Shown here piece after piece: positions 63,818 through 64,000 of a stretch of 64,000 nt of DNA (the first letter of the stretch is position 1; each line of letters begins with the position of its first letter). The notes below the pieces were generated by a model. It searched no databases. It was given only the letters and a program-made list of their open reading frames with translations, and was not told the origin of the DNA. The DNA comes from Aliidiomarina sp. B3213. Its GTDB lineage: Bacteria > Pseudomonadota > Gammaproteobacteria > Enterobacterales > Alteromonadaceae. Both the position numbers and the translations under genes were made by a program. The stretch covers positions 124,001-188,000 of the forward strand of contig NZ_QMKJ01000004.1 in the NCBI RefSeq assembly GCF_003290085.1. The letters are read 5' to 3'.

Positions 63818-64000
63818 TTAAGTTACTTTATTTTTCTTTGCTTTAGTGAAGTTTACTATTTTTACAGGAATCATAACCACGCTCACCCTTTTATATTTTA
63901 ACGTTTTTCGCAAGCGTTCATAGGTTAGCTTTAATTCATATTTAGCCATCAAAGGCAAATTTTCTTTCATAGGTTTATCTTTTTTCTCATCATAGAGAAG
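63818..64000 (-). CDS. C-terminal part of an AT-rich minus-strand reading frame, running off the window
   Basis: Sixty codons are open from the window edge to a TAA at 63818-63820. The product is Lys-rich and basic (for example LTYERLRKTLKYKRVSVVMI and a KKNKVT end). The base composition is clearly more AT-rich than the rest of the window, which suggests recent acquisition. I do not recognise a family. A 60-codon open frame can occur by chance in AT-rich DNA, so it needs the sequence beyond the edge. Confidence 0.4.
   Translation of the reverse strand, partial: LLYDEKKDKPMKENLPLMAKYELKLTYERLRKTLKYKRVSVVMIPVKIVNFTKAKKNKVT

Noticed and set aside
1-64000. tRNA, rRNA, CRISPR arrays, transposases or integrases
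   Set aside because: I looked through the intergenic stretches and coding frames and found none with enough support to report.

Overview
The window is a chromosomal segment of a Gram-negative marine gammaproteobacterium. Several features point to the Alteromonadales, most likely Idiomarinaceae (Idiomarina, Pseudidiomarina or Aliidiomarina): PomA/PomB sodium-type flagellar stators next to xseB-ispA-dxs, the pgpA-thiL-nusB-ribH block, yajC-secD-secF, the TIGR03545/TIGR03546 pair, YggN, YjjX, a RimK-like ATP-grasp protein and many secreted peptidases. The family is inferred from gene content and protein resemblance; no 16S gene or other decisive marker is present. No tRNA, rRNA, CRISPR array or recognisable insertion sequence was seen.

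Layout. Positions 1-9050 hold a phosphate-starvation block, all on the minus strand: the start of pstS, a TonB-dependent receptor, an internally duplicated lipoprotein, phoR, phoB and a porin. PhoB-box-like 11-bp-spaced repeats lie upstream of pstS, the lipoprotein/receptor pair, phoB and the porin. Positions 9225-11932 carry a sensor kinase without a regulator, and rdgC. Positions 12163-15468 and 30119-33392 hold two paralogous two-gene modules, each a subtilisin-family protease followed by a secreted beta-propeller-like protein with a C-terminal sorting-type tail. Positions 15522-29910 are mostly housekeeping genes: an HDOD protein, an SrmB-like helicase, a VanZ-like protein, thiI, pomAB, xseB-ispA-dxs, pgpA-thiL-nusB-ribH, an acyltransferase, a DUF3014 protein and yaaA. 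Positions 33483-44373 hold secDF-yajC, a TRIC/UPF0126 protein, TIGR03545/6, hemH, the RimK-like/GNAT/cysteine-synthase-like cluster and a cold-shock gene. Positions 44457-63419 hold two peptidases (S9 and M49-like), YggN, a diguanylate cyclase, a small lipoprotein, an RND efflux pair, a NarL-type two-component system, a TPR-like protein, YjjX, an OsmC-YcaO fusion and two tandem periplasmic binding proteins. The last 580 bases hold little that I recognise, plus the end of an AT-rich minus-strand reading frame that runs off the window.

The most notable observation concerns the two protease modules. Each protease has a long poly-C tract inside its signal-peptide codons (C9 in the first copy, C10 in the second). 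The frame joining signal peptide, propeptide and protease is restored only by 8 or 11 Cs, so as read neither gene makes a full-length secreted protease from its best start. Retention of the tract at the same codon in two diverged paralogs suggests phase-variable (ON/OFF) secretion of a protease plus surface-protein pair. Homopolymer sequencing error is the main alternative.

The second point of interest is the putative PhoB-controlled receptor/lipoprotein pair beside pstS, which suggests phosphate-starvation uptake of an unidentified phosphorus-containing substrate.
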